This document shows, in pieces, positions 16,824-25,831 of a stretch of DNA of 64,000 nt (position 1 is its first letter; the number at the start of each line of letters is the position of its first letter). The notes beneath the pieces were generated by a model. It did not search any database and was not told where the DNA came from. It saw only the letters and a list, made by a program, of their open reading frames with translations. The stretch is from contig JAJPYR010000077.1 in NCBI GenBank assembly GCA_021204825.1, positions 40,354-104,353 of the forward strand. Reading direction: 5' to 3'. This stretch comes from Clostridia bacterium. Lineage in GTDB: Bacteria; Bacillota; Clostridia; Christensenellales; Borkfalkiaceae. The position numbers and the translations under genes are program-made.

Positions 16824-17642
16824 CTATTTGTCTTCCTCCGGACGGTCTTCCGAAGATGCTGCAGCAGCGGCTGCCTGGGAGCCGGAAACCAGGGCGGAGT
16901 CCTGCTCTGCCTTGTATGTCTTGAGGGCATCTTCGAGGCCGTTTTGGGACTTGAAGGCAAACAGGAACGAAGGGCGCACCTTGCCCTTGTTGCCGGTCTT
17001 CTCGATGAGCTTCTCTTTGGCGTCTGCCTTGACGGCGTCAAACTTGTCATGGATGCTTTCCTTGAGCTTCTCGTACGAGATCACCATCCTGTTCTCTGTG
17101 GCGAACTTGCGGAGATGGGCCGTAAGGTTTATGGAGTGGCCCAAGTCCACAAGGAACACGCCGAGTATGATGCCCACAAAGAAGCCGAAGATTATGTTGT
17201 TCGTGAACCAGGCTACGGCATCTATGACGTACGGATCTATGACAAAGTAGAAGATTACGGCCACGACAAGCCACAGAAATGAGAACAGCGGGCAGATGAT
17301 GCCCTGTATGTTGCCCCACTGGTGTGAATAGTCCCAGAGCTTTATCTTGAGGCCCTTGATAAAGATTAACCCGGCTATATACTCGATTAAAATCATCGCA
17401 GCCGTCATGACGGCAATGTATGCGAGGGCATTGCCCCAGCCGGAGCCGGTCTCAATGGGGATGAGCGTCACGCCGTACAGGCCGGCCAAGCCGAAGCCGT
17501 AAAGAGGCAGGTACGGGCCGGTGAGAAAGCCGGGGTTGATCCACTTTTTGGCTGTGAAAAGGCGTCTGAAAAGAACTTCCAGACACCATCCGAGCACGCT
17601 GCCCACTACAAACAGAAAACAGGCGATTAAGAATCCTTCCAT
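16824..17642 (-). CDS. Putative ABC transporter permease (CmpB-like membrane protein)
   Basis: 272 aa; GSVLGWCLEVLFRRLFTAKKWINPGFLTGPYLPLYGFG motif. Confidence 0.75.
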   Translation of the reverse strand: MEGFLIACFLFVVGSVLGWCLEVLFRRLFTAKKWINPGFLTGPYLPLYGFGLAGLYGVTLIPIETGSGWGNALAYIAVMTAAMILIEYIAGLIFIKGLKIKLWDYSHQWGNIQGIICPLFSFLWLVVAVIFYFVIDPYVIDAVAWFTNNIIFGFFVGIILGVFLVDLGHSINLTAHLRKFATENRMVISYEKLKESIHDKFDAVKADAKEKLIEKTGNKGKVRPSFLFAFKSQNGLEDALKTYKAEQDSALVSGSQAAAAAASSEDRPEEDK

Positions 17643-17648
17643 GCTGCC

Positions 17649-19295
17649 TCACTTTATGAGGCCCGCCTTGAGGCGCGCCTGGCTTCTCTCTGTCCCGAGA
17701 ATCTTCATTATGGTGCACAGGTCCGGGGAGTTGGGGCTACCCGTTATGGCCGTGCGGAGCACTCCCGCCGCGTCTGAGACGCTGCCCGCGAAGCTTTCCG
17801 GGGATGCCTTGTACTCGCTGGCCTCTGCGGCAAAGCCTGCCGCTTTTGCTGCCGCTTTAACCTTTGCAAACCAGGCGGAGTTGTCATCATTGATGTCATA
17901 TAGCCCGGCGAAGGTCTGTATCATGGTGTTCACTGCATCATCCGGGAATGCATATTTGAGGTCCGGATTGTATGTGTCATCAAAGAAGTATGACGTAAGG
18001 CGCGTGAACTGCAGCCCCGTCTCTATGTCCTTGCGGCGTTTTTTTGATGATGTGCCCATTATGAGGTTCAGAATCTGCAGTATGTACTCCCTGTCCTTCA
18101 TGTGGGCCTTGTCCGCATCCGTGCCGTAATCCTTTGCCCATTCTGCAAGAAACTCGTATACATCCTCCGGGTCCATGCGTGAGATTTCATCCCTGGAGAT
18201 GTCCTTGAGCTTGTCCAGGTCAAAGAGTATGCCGCTCTTGCCCATCTTCTCCACCTTGAAATTATACTCGCGCCAGTCTGCATCCGGATTCTTGCGGTAC
18301 CACTCCTCAAAGCCGGAATTCAAGATGGTCATGAGATACTTCATAACGGCCGCAGGGCAATAGCCTTCGGAGCGGTAATATTCAAGTGAGAGCTCCGGGT
18401 CCTTGCGCTTGGAAAGCTTGCGCTTTGACTCGCCGTCCATCTTCATAAGTGATGACGTGTGGGCGTATTTGGGAGGCTTGAATCCCAGAACGGAGAATAG
18501 CTCCAGATGCACAGGCAGGCTGGAGAGCCACTCTTCGCCGCGTATAACGAGCGTTGTGCGCATGAAATGGTCATCTATGGCGTGGGCAAAATGGTACGTA
18601 GGGATGCCGTCAGACTTTAAAATCACAATGTCCTGGCTGTTCTCGGGCACCGTTATCTCGCCCTTTATGACGTCCCTGAACGTGTGCTTCACATTGGAAT
18701 CGCCCATGGACTTCAGGCGTATCACGTACGGCTTGCCGGCGTCTATATTGGAGCAAACCTCTTCCGGGGTGAGATTGCGGCATCTGGCATACTCGCCGTA
18801 GTAGCCCGGAGTCTCCTTCCTTTCCGTCTGCAGGGCGCGTGTCTCATTAAGATCCTCTTCAGTGCAGAAGCAAGGGTATGCCCTGCCCTCTTCTATGAGC
18901 TTCCTCGCAAAGGCACGGTATATCTTCACCCTCTGGCGCTGGTAATAGGGGCCGTAGAAGTTTGTGAGGGACTGGGTCTCGGCGCCTTCGTCAAACTTCA
19001 GGCCGAAGTATTTAAGAGAGTTTATGACGCTTTCAACCGCACCGTCCACCTTCCTCTTGTTGTCAGTGTCCTCTATTCTGAGATAGAATATGCCGCCGGA
19101 AACATGGGCAGCCCTCTCATCCGCAAGCGCGGAATACAGGTTGCCAAGGTGTATGAACCCTGTAGGGGACGGCGCAAGCCTCGTGACCTCTGCTCCCTTC
19201 GGAAGGCTCCTTACAGGGTACAGGTCCTCGTACTTGGCCGGGTCTATAAGGTCCGTGTCCGGTATGATTTTCTTAGCCAATTCTTTCAAGTCCAT
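17649..19295 (-). CDS. gltX: Glutamate--tRNA ligase
   Basis: TRLAPSPTGFIHLGNLYSALA class I signature; SKRKLSKRKDP (KMSKS-like). Start at MDLKELAKK. Confidence 0.9.
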   Translation of the reverse strand: MDLKELAKKIIPDTDLIDPAKYEDLYPVRSLPKGAEVTRLAPSPTGFIHLGNLYSALADERAAHVSGGIFYLRIEDTDNKRKVDGAVESVINSLKYFGLKFDEGAETQSLTNFYGPYYQRQRVKIYRAFARKLIEEGRAYPCFCTEEDLNETRALQTERKETPGYYGEYARCRNLTPEEVCSNIDAGKPYVIRLKSMGDSNVKHTFRDVIKGEITVPENSQDIVILKSDGIPTYHFAHAIDDHFMRTTLVIRGEEWLSSLPVHLELFSVLGFKPPKYAHTSSLMKMDGESKRKLSKRKDPELSLEYYRSEGYCPAAVMKYLMTILNSGFEEWYRKNPDADWREYNFKVEKMGKSGILFDLDKLKDISRDEISRMDPEDVYEFLAEWAKDYGTDADKAHMKDREYILQILNLIMGTSSKKRRKDIETGLQFTRLTSYFFDDTYNPDLKYAFPDDAVNTMIQTFAGLYDINDDNSAWFAKVKAAAKAAGFAAEASEYKASPESFAGSVSDAAGVLRTAITGSPNSPDLCTIMKILGTERSQARLKAGLIK

Positions 19296-19342
19296 GATGC
19301 ATGTCACCTGTGTATATAGAATGCCTTGCGGCATGATATGCT

Positions 19343-20260
19343 TTATTCTGCCTTCCCAGGCTCTGATCCTGCATCAGCCTCCGCGGAGGCTGTGTCTGTC
19401 TCTTCAGAACCCGTTTCCGGCTCTTTGGAAGCTGCATCCTTTTCTTTGATGCCGGTATCTGTGCTGTCTGCGGAAAGATCCGTCTTGGGTGTCTTGGGTG
19501 TCCTGGATGTCCTGGGTGTCTTGGGAGTCCCGGATGCTTTAGGCGCCTTGGGCGCGCTGGGTGTCCTTGCCGCTTTAACGGGGACGGCTTTTGCTGCGTT
19601 CTTGCCTGCCGTCTTGCGCTTTGCCTGCCTCGTGGCCTTTATCTTGGGAAGCTGGCTTGTCATGAACCAGCGGAGGACAAACCACATGATTATAAGCACT
19701 TCAAAGACGGCGGCACCAAGATATACCCACTGCACCTGTTCGTACCATGACAGAGCAAACTGGAACACAAATTCGGCAGCAATGAGAACACACGACCACA
19801 GCACAAGGGATGATGAGACAGCCTGGAAGACCTTGTGCCACCACTTTACGCAGAACACAAGAAGGACAATGGACATAGGCAGCGGGGCCACTATAAACAC
19901 CATCCAGGCATATGAACTTGTACTGGGCACAAAGTGCAGAATCAGGAACAGCACAGTTGCCACAAACCACACAAAGACAGCCGAAATGCACGTGATGAGC
20001 AGCCTCTTCACGTTTATATGCTTCACCGGCTGAGCAGACTCGGCCACGTTCTTCTTTGTGACCAGCTCATCCAGCGTTATTCCGTATATCTTGCATATCT
20101 GTATAAGAACCCTTATGTCAGGTATGGCCTCTCCCCTTTCCCATTTGGATACGGCCTTGTCCGAATAGTTGAGCATCTCCGCAAGCTGCTTCTGAGTAAG
20201 GTGTGCCTTGTCCCTCAGCTGCACAAGGTTCTTGGATATGGTCTCTTTCAGCTCATCCAT
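19343..20260 (-). CDS. XRE-family HTH regulator with TM segments and a TPK-rich C-terminal tail
   Basis: LRDKAHLTQKQLAEMLNYSDKAVSKWERGEAIPDI HTH; several hydrophobic segments; repetitive TPKTPRTSRTPKTPKT tail. Confidence 0.85.
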   Translation of the reverse strand: MDELKETISKNLVQLRDKAHLTQKQLAEMLNYSDKAVSKWERGEAIPDIRVLIQICKIYGITLDELVTKKNVAESAQPVKHINVKRLLITCISAVFVWFVATVLFLILHFVPSTSSYAWMVFIVAPLPMSIVLLVFCVKWWHKVFQAVSSSLVLWSCVLIAAEFVFQFALSWYEQVQWVYLGAAVFEVLIIMWFVLRWFMTSQLPKIKATRQAKRKTAGKNAAKAVPVKAARTPSAPKAPKASGTPKTPRTSRTPKTPKTDLSADSTDTGIKEKDAASKEPETGSEETDTASAEADAGSEPGKAE

Positions 20261-20309
20261 ACGGCGATTTTAGCATATGTATGTGAAAATTACAAGCAAA
20301 TCAGCTTCT

Positions 20310-20412
20310 CTACTGTGTGTAGAATGTGAAATTACAGCTTAGTAGAATTGCACAAACTTTCATCAAAAACGGCACCTGTGTGTCAATTTCGCTCTACTCC
20401 GCCAAAGTAGAG
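20310..20412. promoter_or_regulatory. Inverted-repeat pair in the divergent XRE / nitroreductase intergenic region
   Basis: CTACTGTGTGTAG (20310-20322) and CTCTACT-N7-AGTAGAG (20392-20412). Confidence 0.4.
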
Positions 20413-20569
20413 TTCTCTAATTTAGTGCACACTGCACAAATAAACAACACTCTGTCCAATAATTATTTCACACTTCAGACCGTTCTTTGCCACTTCCATT
20501 TCACCGCCTGACGTGATACAATATTTCCTGCCGGAATAAGGCATCCGGACACTTTGGAGGACACACACC

Positions 20570-21226
20570 ATGACCATACAGGAAGCTATGGAGCAGCGCC
20601 ATTCCGTGCGCAGCTATCAGGACAGGCCCATCCCTGAAGACATAATCTCAGCCCTGCAGGCAGAGACAGACGCCTGCAACGCAGAGTCCGGGCTTCATAT
20701 ACAGCTCGTGACCAACGAAAAGGACGCATACAAGGGCAAGTTTGACTGCTGCAGCGCCTATATAGCCCTCGTAGGCAAGAAGACGGACGACTTCTCAGAC
20801 CTCTGCGGCTATTACGGCGAACGCATTGCCATTGCCGCCCAGATGCTTGGACTCAACTCATGCTGGACGGCCCTCTCTGTTTCCAAGGGAGCCGTAAAAA
20901 AGAATGTCTCCATCCTTGACGGAGAGAAGCTCTGCATGACCATAGCCTTGGGATACGGCACCACACAGGGCATGCCTCACAAGTCCAAGTCTCCTGAGAA
21001 AGTCTCATCCGCCCCTGCGGATGCCCCCTCATGGTTTGCAGACGGCGTAGCAGCAGCACTTCTGGCACCCACGGCAATCAACCAGCAGAAGTTCACATTT
21101 ACCTACACCCCTGACGGCAAGGTTGCCGCCAAGGCCGGCTTCGGCCCGTATGCAAAGGTAGATTTAGGCATCGTGAAGTACCACTTCGTTGCAGGCTCCG
21201 GACAGTCCAGAGACATCTTCGTATAA
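20570..21226 (+). CDS. Nitroreductase family protein
   Basis: MTIQEAMEQRHSVRSYQDRPIPEDI signature; 218 aa. Confidence 0.85.
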   Translation: MTIQEAMEQRHSVRSYQDRPIPEDIISALQAETDACNAESGLHIQLVTNEKDAYKGKFDCCSAYIALVGKKTDDFSDLCGYYGERIAIAAQMLGLNSCWTALSVSKGAVKKNVSILDGEKLCMTIALGYGTTQGMPHKSKSPEKVSSAPADAPSWFADGVAAALLAPTAINQQKFTFTYTPDGKVAAKAGFGPYAKVDLGIVKYHFVAGSGQSRDIFV

Positions 21227-21288
21227 AGCCACAGAAAGGCCGTTAGAAGCGGCTTATATGCACTTATAGCGCATACAGACCAAGATTT

Positions 21289-21316
21289 AGGGAGAACCGT
21301 TTTGGCTCTCCCTTTT
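21289..21316. terminator. Terminator between convergent genes
   Basis: AGGGAGAACC-GTTTT-GGCTCTCCCT followed by TTT. Confidence 0.65.
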
Positions 21317-21342
21317 GCTTTATGACGCGTGGATTTCATCCG

Positions 21343-22518
21343 CTAGGTCATATGCTCTTCCATGTACTTCCGGGCGGACTCTCTGATTTCTTCCAATCCC
21401 TTCCTCATGCGGCTGGTGTTGTCTGCCATGGCAAGACGGATGCCAAAGTTCTCCACAAAAGAGAAAAGGTCATGGGCCGGCTTCCTGTCCATGCTCTCTG
21501 TGTAGGCAAGAATGTATTTAAGACCGAAGGTGTCATTGGACACAAACCTGATGAGCTTCTCGTACCTTTTGCATCTGCGGGGGTGATTCTCTATGTCTGT
21601 GACGTTGAAAGCAACCATCTCAGAATCGCCAATCAACTCTCTTATATACAGATAATCTGCAGGGTCAACAAGTGGCATTGTCAATATGGGTTTGTCGCCG
21701 GATTTTGAGTAAAACCATGCCGCCAGATCTTTCATTGTACGGCACCACTCCATCTTTTTCTCCGCGGAAGCCCTGGCCGGGAACCTGGATGGAAGTACGT
21801 ACACGGCTTCACGGATTTTGAGTTCAAAGTTGGCAAGCTCTTCCTCGTCTCCGTTCACAAAGAAGTTCCATAGCCCTCCCCTGCCGTATATGACATCCTC
21901 GCAGTCATAGAACGCAATATAGGTCGTATTACATTTATGCTTGTAATCAGACTGTCTGAAAGAGGTCACATACCGGTCTTCATAGTCTGAAAAAGGATTG
22001 AAATAGCTTTGGTATGAGCAGCCTTCCGGTATGTAAATCTGCTTTTTGTATGTGCCACCCCATTCGTAATGATACTCAAGCTCTTTGAAGAAGATTTTTT
22101 CCCATGTGATGTCAAGCTTATCCTCAAGCTGATGAATGGTGGCTATGAAGTCTTCATCAGCATCTTCATAATCCCATATGTCCGCATCCCCTAAGGTTGC
22201 GTATGCGAACTTGAGAAGGGACTTTATATAATCCCTGTACGGCATGAGCACATCTCTGTCAAGTTCGGCCACCGTCTCAAGCAAGCAGCCGTTATAATAA
22301 GTGCCGTCATCAATTATGGACTGACTGAGAAGATACAAAGCCTGCTCCAACACAATCTCAGGAAATCCTACATGTATCAAGCACCTCATTACATCCCATT
22401 GGCTGAGTTCAAGCTGGGTCTTAAATATGAAATCGTTGTACCATTCAACGATATTGTCATCAAGGTGAGTTGTAAATGGTTCTATATGGTATATTTCTTT
22501 TATTGTCAAGTCTCGCAT
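21343..22518 (-). CDS. Hypothetical protein (391 aa)
   Basis: Long ORF with consistent codon use; family not recognised. Confidence 0.7.
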   Translation of the reverse strand: MRDLTIKEIYHIEPFTTHLDDNIVEWYNDFIFKTQLELSQWDVMRCLIHVGFPEIVLEQALYLLSQSIIDDGTYYNGCLLETVAELDRDVLMPYRDYIKSLLKFAYATLGDADIWDYEDADEDFIATIHQLEDKLDITWEKIFFKELEYHYEWGGTYKKQIYIPEGCSYQSYFNPFSDYEDRYVTSFRQSDYKHKCNTTYIAFYDCEDVIYGRGGLWNFFVNGDEEELANFELKIREAVYVLPSRFPARASAEKKMEWCRTMKDLAAWFYSKSGDKPILTMPLVDPADYLYIRELIGDSEMVAFNVTDIENHPRRCKRYEKLIRFVSNDTFGLKYILAYTESMDRKPAHDLFSFVENFGIRLAMADNTSRMRKGLEEIRESARKYMEEHMT

Positions 22519-22562
22519 AATAACTGCCTTCCCGCCCTGTGCAGCGGGTTTCTGTAATCAAT

Positions 22563-22595
22563 AAGGGAGGGCCGCTTAGGAGCAGCTCTCCCTTT
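22563..22595 (-). terminator. Probable terminator / hairpin downstream of the MetE-like gene
   Basis: AAGGGAGGGCCGCT-TAGG-AGCAGCTCTCCCTT near-perfect inverted repeat. Confidence 0.5.
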
Positions 22596-22625
22596 GAATA
22601 CATCATGCAGCCTTTTGCGGCGAGG

Positions 22626-23765
22626 TTACTTGCCCCAGACATCTTCGGCTATCTCCTTGACGAGGCGCAGTTTTGCCCACTGCTGCTGTTCGGTGAGCTT
22701 GTTGCCTATCTCGCAGGACGCGAAGCCGCACTGCGGGGAAAGGCAAAGGCGCTCCAGGGGGATGTATTTGGAAGCTTCTTCTATGCGGGCCTTTACGGCG
22801 TTTTTGTCCTCAAGGAAAGGACTCTTTGTTGTTATGAGGCCCAGGACAATCTTCTTGTCCGGGGAGACGTACTTCAGGGGCTCGAAGGAGCCGGAGCGGG
22901 CGTCATCGTATTCGAGGAAGAACGCATTTACGTTCTCGCCGCCGAAGACAAGCTCGGCTATGGAATCGTAGCCGCCCTGGCACGCCCATGTGGAATGGAA
23001 GTTGCCGCGGCAGATGTGGCTGTTGATTACCAGATCTTCGGGCTTCCCCTCAATGGCCATGTTGTTCATCTGCACAAACTGCTTCTCAAGGACCTTCAGC
23101 TCTTCCTTGCTGCGGCCGAATATAAACTCTGCCGTAGGGTCCACAAAGCACCCCCAGGTGCAGTCATCGAACTGGATGTTGCGGCATCCGGCGGCGTACA
23201 GCTGCTGGATAACCTTCTTGTAGCCCGCGGCAATGTCTGCCATCAGGGCATCCATGTCCACGCCGCCTCCGGGCAGAGGATAGTACTTCCCGGTGGCCTC
23301 CATGCTCATGGGGAAGATCATCTGCTCCAGGAACTGTGCAGGAGCAGGCATTGTCTGCTTTGCGGCAGTGTTTGCGTCTTCAAAGGACTTTATGTAGCGG
23401 TAATGGGACACGAAGGGATGCTCTCCCTCCAGGGAGACCCTGCCGTTCAGATAAGTGTCATCTATCATGGCCGGCTCATCGTGGAAAGGTATTCCGCTGG
23501 CAGTCTTGGTATGGGTCACGCCCTGGAATCCCCACATGAAGTCCAGATGCCAGGTGGCTCTTCTGAACTCGCCGTCCGTTATGATGTGGTATCCCAGAAC
23601 CTTCTGGCGTGCAACCACTTCGGCTATGGCGTCATCCTCAACGGCCTTTAAAGCCGCTGCATCTATCTCGCCCTTCTCAAACTTTGCGCGCGCGTCTTTA
23701 AGGCGCTGCGGACGCAGGAAGCTGCCCACGAAATCATAGCGCCAGGGTGCTCTCACATTGCTCAT
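22626..23765 (-). CDS. Cobalamin-independent methionine synthase-like protein (YxjG/YxjH type)
   Basis: VGSFLRPQRLKDAR, ITDGEFRRATWHLDF, HICRGN, LSPQCGFASCE motifs. Confidence 0.85.
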   Translation of the reverse strand: MSNVRAPWRYDFVGSFLRPQRLKDARAKFEKGEIDAAALKAVEDDAIAEVVARQKVLGYHIITDGEFRRATWHLDFMWGFQGVTHTKTASGIPFHDEPAMIDDTYLNGRVSLEGEHPFVSHYRYIKSFEDANTAAKQTMPAPAQFLEQMIFPMSMEATGKYYPLPGGGVDMDALMADIAAGYKKVIQQLYAAGCRNIQFDDCTWGCFVDPTAEFIFGRSKEELKVLEKQFVQMNNMAIEGKPEDLVINSHICRGNFHSTWACQGGYDSIAELVFGGENVNAFFLEYDDARSGSFEPLKYVSPDKKIVLGLITTKSPFLEDKNAVKARIEEASKYIPLERLCLSPQCGFASCEIGNKLTEQQQWAKLRLVKEIAEDVWGK

Positions 23766-23840
23766 AATTTTCCTCCACTTAAGCCTTTGCGGCGTTATAT
23801 ACGGCCTGTCTGGCCGTTATGCAGCGGCCCGTGGGCCGCT

Positions 23841-24350
23841 TTATGTGAAGCCCTTGGGGGCTTGCTGGCTGCTGTATATGAGGGGTTTTACGGCTTCATA
23901 GAAGCCCTTGCATCCGGCCTCTATCTCGTCAAAGGCCCGGGCAAACTCACGCGTGTACCAGGGATCGTCTATATCCTCTGTAACGCCGTCAAAGTCCTTG
24001 GAAAAACGCCGGAGCTTTATGACCTTGTCCATGTACCTGCCGCCCGTAATCTGTTGCATGCCAATGTAGTTGTACTCATCCATTATGAGAATAAAGTCGC
24101 TGCGCTGTATCTCATGCAATGTTATCTTGCGTGCCTTGTGGTTCTCGCCGTACTGTCCTAAACCGCGCTTCTCCAGCTCTTTTTTGGCCTCCCTGTACAG
24201 ATGGGCGCCGGCCACACAGTCTGACGTGGCCCTGGATGAGACATGCACCAGGCTCTCGCAGCCCTCTTTCCGCAGAATGTCCTTGAAGATTATCTCAGCG
24301 GACGGGGAGCGGCATATGTTGCCGTAACAGACAAAAATAACGTCCAGCAT
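23841..24350 (-). CDS. Low-molecular-weight protein-tyrosine-phosphatase
   Basis: VCYGNICRSPSAE P-loop and DDPWYT motif. Confidence 0.85.
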   Translation of the reverse strand: MLDVIFVCYGNICRSPSAEIIFKDILRKEGCESLVHVSSRATSDCVAGAHLYREAKKELEKRGLGQYGENHKARKITLHEIQRSDFILIMDEYNYIGMQQITGGRYMDKVIKLRRFSKDFDGVTEDIDDPWYTREFARAFDEIEAGCKGFYEAVKPLIYSSQQAPKGFT

Positions 24351-24353
24351 ATC

Positions 24354-24938
24354 CTATGTGTTGGGCTTGAGCCTCTTCAAATCCCCTGTGTAGGGCACAT
24401 AATTCTCAAGGTAGTCCAGGATCTCCTCCGGCGTGGAGCAGTATGCATAGAGCTTGTGGCAGTCCGGGGTTATGAAGCCCTTCTCCTCCACCCTGCACAT
24501 GAAGTCCTCCAGCTCCCTGTAATACCTGTCTATGTTGAAAATGACTATGGCCTTGTTGTGCTGGCCCAGCTGCTTCAGCGTGAGAACTTCATAGAACTCC
24601 TCAAAGGTCCCAATGCCGCCGGGAGTCACGATGAATGCGTCCGCATCCTGCTCCATAAGGAACTTCCTCTCCGCCATTGTACCTGTATATGTGAGCTCAT
24701 CGCACTCCTGGTATATAATTTCCACGCCTTCTTCCCTGAAGAACTCCGGGATTATGCCGTGTATATAGCCGCCTCCGCGCTTGACGCCCCTTGCAGCGGC
24801 TCCCATGAGCCCCGTGGCGCCCGCGCCGAACACAAGAGAGTGGCCCTTCTTTGCCATCTTCTCTCCGAGGTCCTCAACGGCCTCTATGTACTTTCTGTCT
24901 ATAGTTGCGCTGGATGCGCCGAATACGCAAATCTTCAT
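24354..24938 (-). CDS. LOG/TIGR00730-type Rossmann-fold protein
   Basis: VFGAGATGLMGAAA and TPGGIGTFEEFYEVLTLKQL (PGGxGTxxE) motifs. Confidence 0.85.
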   Translation of the reverse strand: MKICVFGASSATIDRKYIEAVEDLGEKMAKKGHSLVFGAGATGLMGAAARGVKRGGGYIHGIIPEFFREEGVEIIYQECDELTYTGTMAERKFLMEQDADAFIVTPGGIGTFEEFYEVLTLKQLGQHNKAIVIFNIDRYYRELEDFMCRVEEKGFITPDCHKLYAYCSTPEEILDYLENYVPYTGDLKRLKPNT

Positions 24939-25049
24939 GATGCACCTTATATCCGTCTGTTCTGTGTGATACCCGTATTATATGGCAGAATGTGCGAAAT
25001 GTCAAACCTGCCGCACAAAGCCTCACACACTCTTCACACAGCCTGCACC

Positions 25050-25310
25050 TTACAGCCATACGGTTATGAAACCTGTTTTGTACCCCTTTTCTGTGCCGGG
25101 AAAAATCTCAGGCTCTTCAGACGGGGCTGGAATCTCATCCCCGTCCTCAAGCATTCCCCCCAGATGGATCTCCAGGGCTTCATGTGTCATCTCTTGGGCA
25201 TGCTCCAGATTCCTGCCCCAGCTGGTGCATCCGGGCAAATCCGGAAAGTACACACTGTATTCCCCTCTTTTGCCGGGTTCAAACACTGCCATGAATGAAT
25301 ATTCTCTCAT
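25050..25310 (-). CDS. HicB-family antitoxin-like protein (no adjacent hicA seen)
   Basis: 86 aa; YSVYFPDLPGCTSWGRNLEHAQEMTHEALEIHL. Confidence 0.7.
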   Translation of the reverse strand: MREYSFMAVFEPGKRGEYSVYFPDLPGCTSWGRNLEHAQEMTHEALEIHLGGMLEDGDEIPAPSEEPEIFPGTEKGYKTGFITVWL

Positions 25311-25479
25311 AATGGCCTCCGTATATAAGCCTCATACGGCCGGATAGGCCATTATATGACCCGTCTTAAGGCTTGTCAAGACAAATTTCCGGCAACCGGA
25401 ACCACGCACAGTAAAGAAGCAGGCACATTTAGGGGTGCCTGTATGTGAGGTCCTGGTATTGGTGTTTGTGCGCGCAGCT

Positions 25480-25593
25480 TCAACTGTCTGCGGGAAGGGC
25501 GGCGATAGCGCCGTATGAATCGGCAGCCATTTTTGGCGCATGTTCAGAATTGGAGATTCCGAAGCCTACAGCGCAGGATATGTCCGTTATAAC
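25480..25593 (-). pseudogene. trpA: Decayed fragment of trpA (3' end, internally deleted)
   Basis: Minus translation VITDISCAVGFGISNSEHAPKMAADSYGAIAALPADS* aligns with TrpA VTDVPCAVGFGISNPEQAAKMAAASDGAI...AAIAALPAGS*. Confidence 0.75.
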
Positions 25594-25620
25594 TATAAAA
25601 AATCAAGTTCTTGAGCCGGA

Positions 25621-25716
25621 TTTTTGACGTTTTTTGACGTAATTTAGACCCCGTTTTTGACGTTTTTTGGAATGATTTTAACCCTGGTTTTGACTTTTTT
25701 TTGAAAATTTAATGAA
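25621..25716. repeat. Degenerate ~33-34 bp tandem repeat (about 3 units)
   Basis: TTTTTGACGTTTTTTGACGTAATTTAGACCCCG / TTTTTGACGTTTTTTGGAATGATTTTAACCCTGG / TTTTGACTTTTTTTTGAAAATTTAATGAA. Confidence 0.65.
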
Positions 25717-25769
25717 CAGTGTTGATATTTACCGGCCACTGCTGCGCCGAGATTTTGAATCAAACGAAA

Positions 25770-25793
25770 GCCGGTTCCATTGCTGGAACCGGC
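25770..25793 (-). terminator. Terminator of the trp operon
   Basis: GCCGGTTCC-N6-GGAACCGGC (9-bp stem), followed on minus by TTTCGTTTG. Confidence 0.7.
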
Positions 25794-25831
25794 CGTTTAT
25801 GGAGTTTGGTTGTGCGTGTCAAATGAGTAAG

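Noticed and set aside
25332-25541. 69 aa minus ORF as HicA toxin
   Set aside because: Sequence lacks HicA-like dsRBD features and overlaps the hairpin and the trpA remnant.
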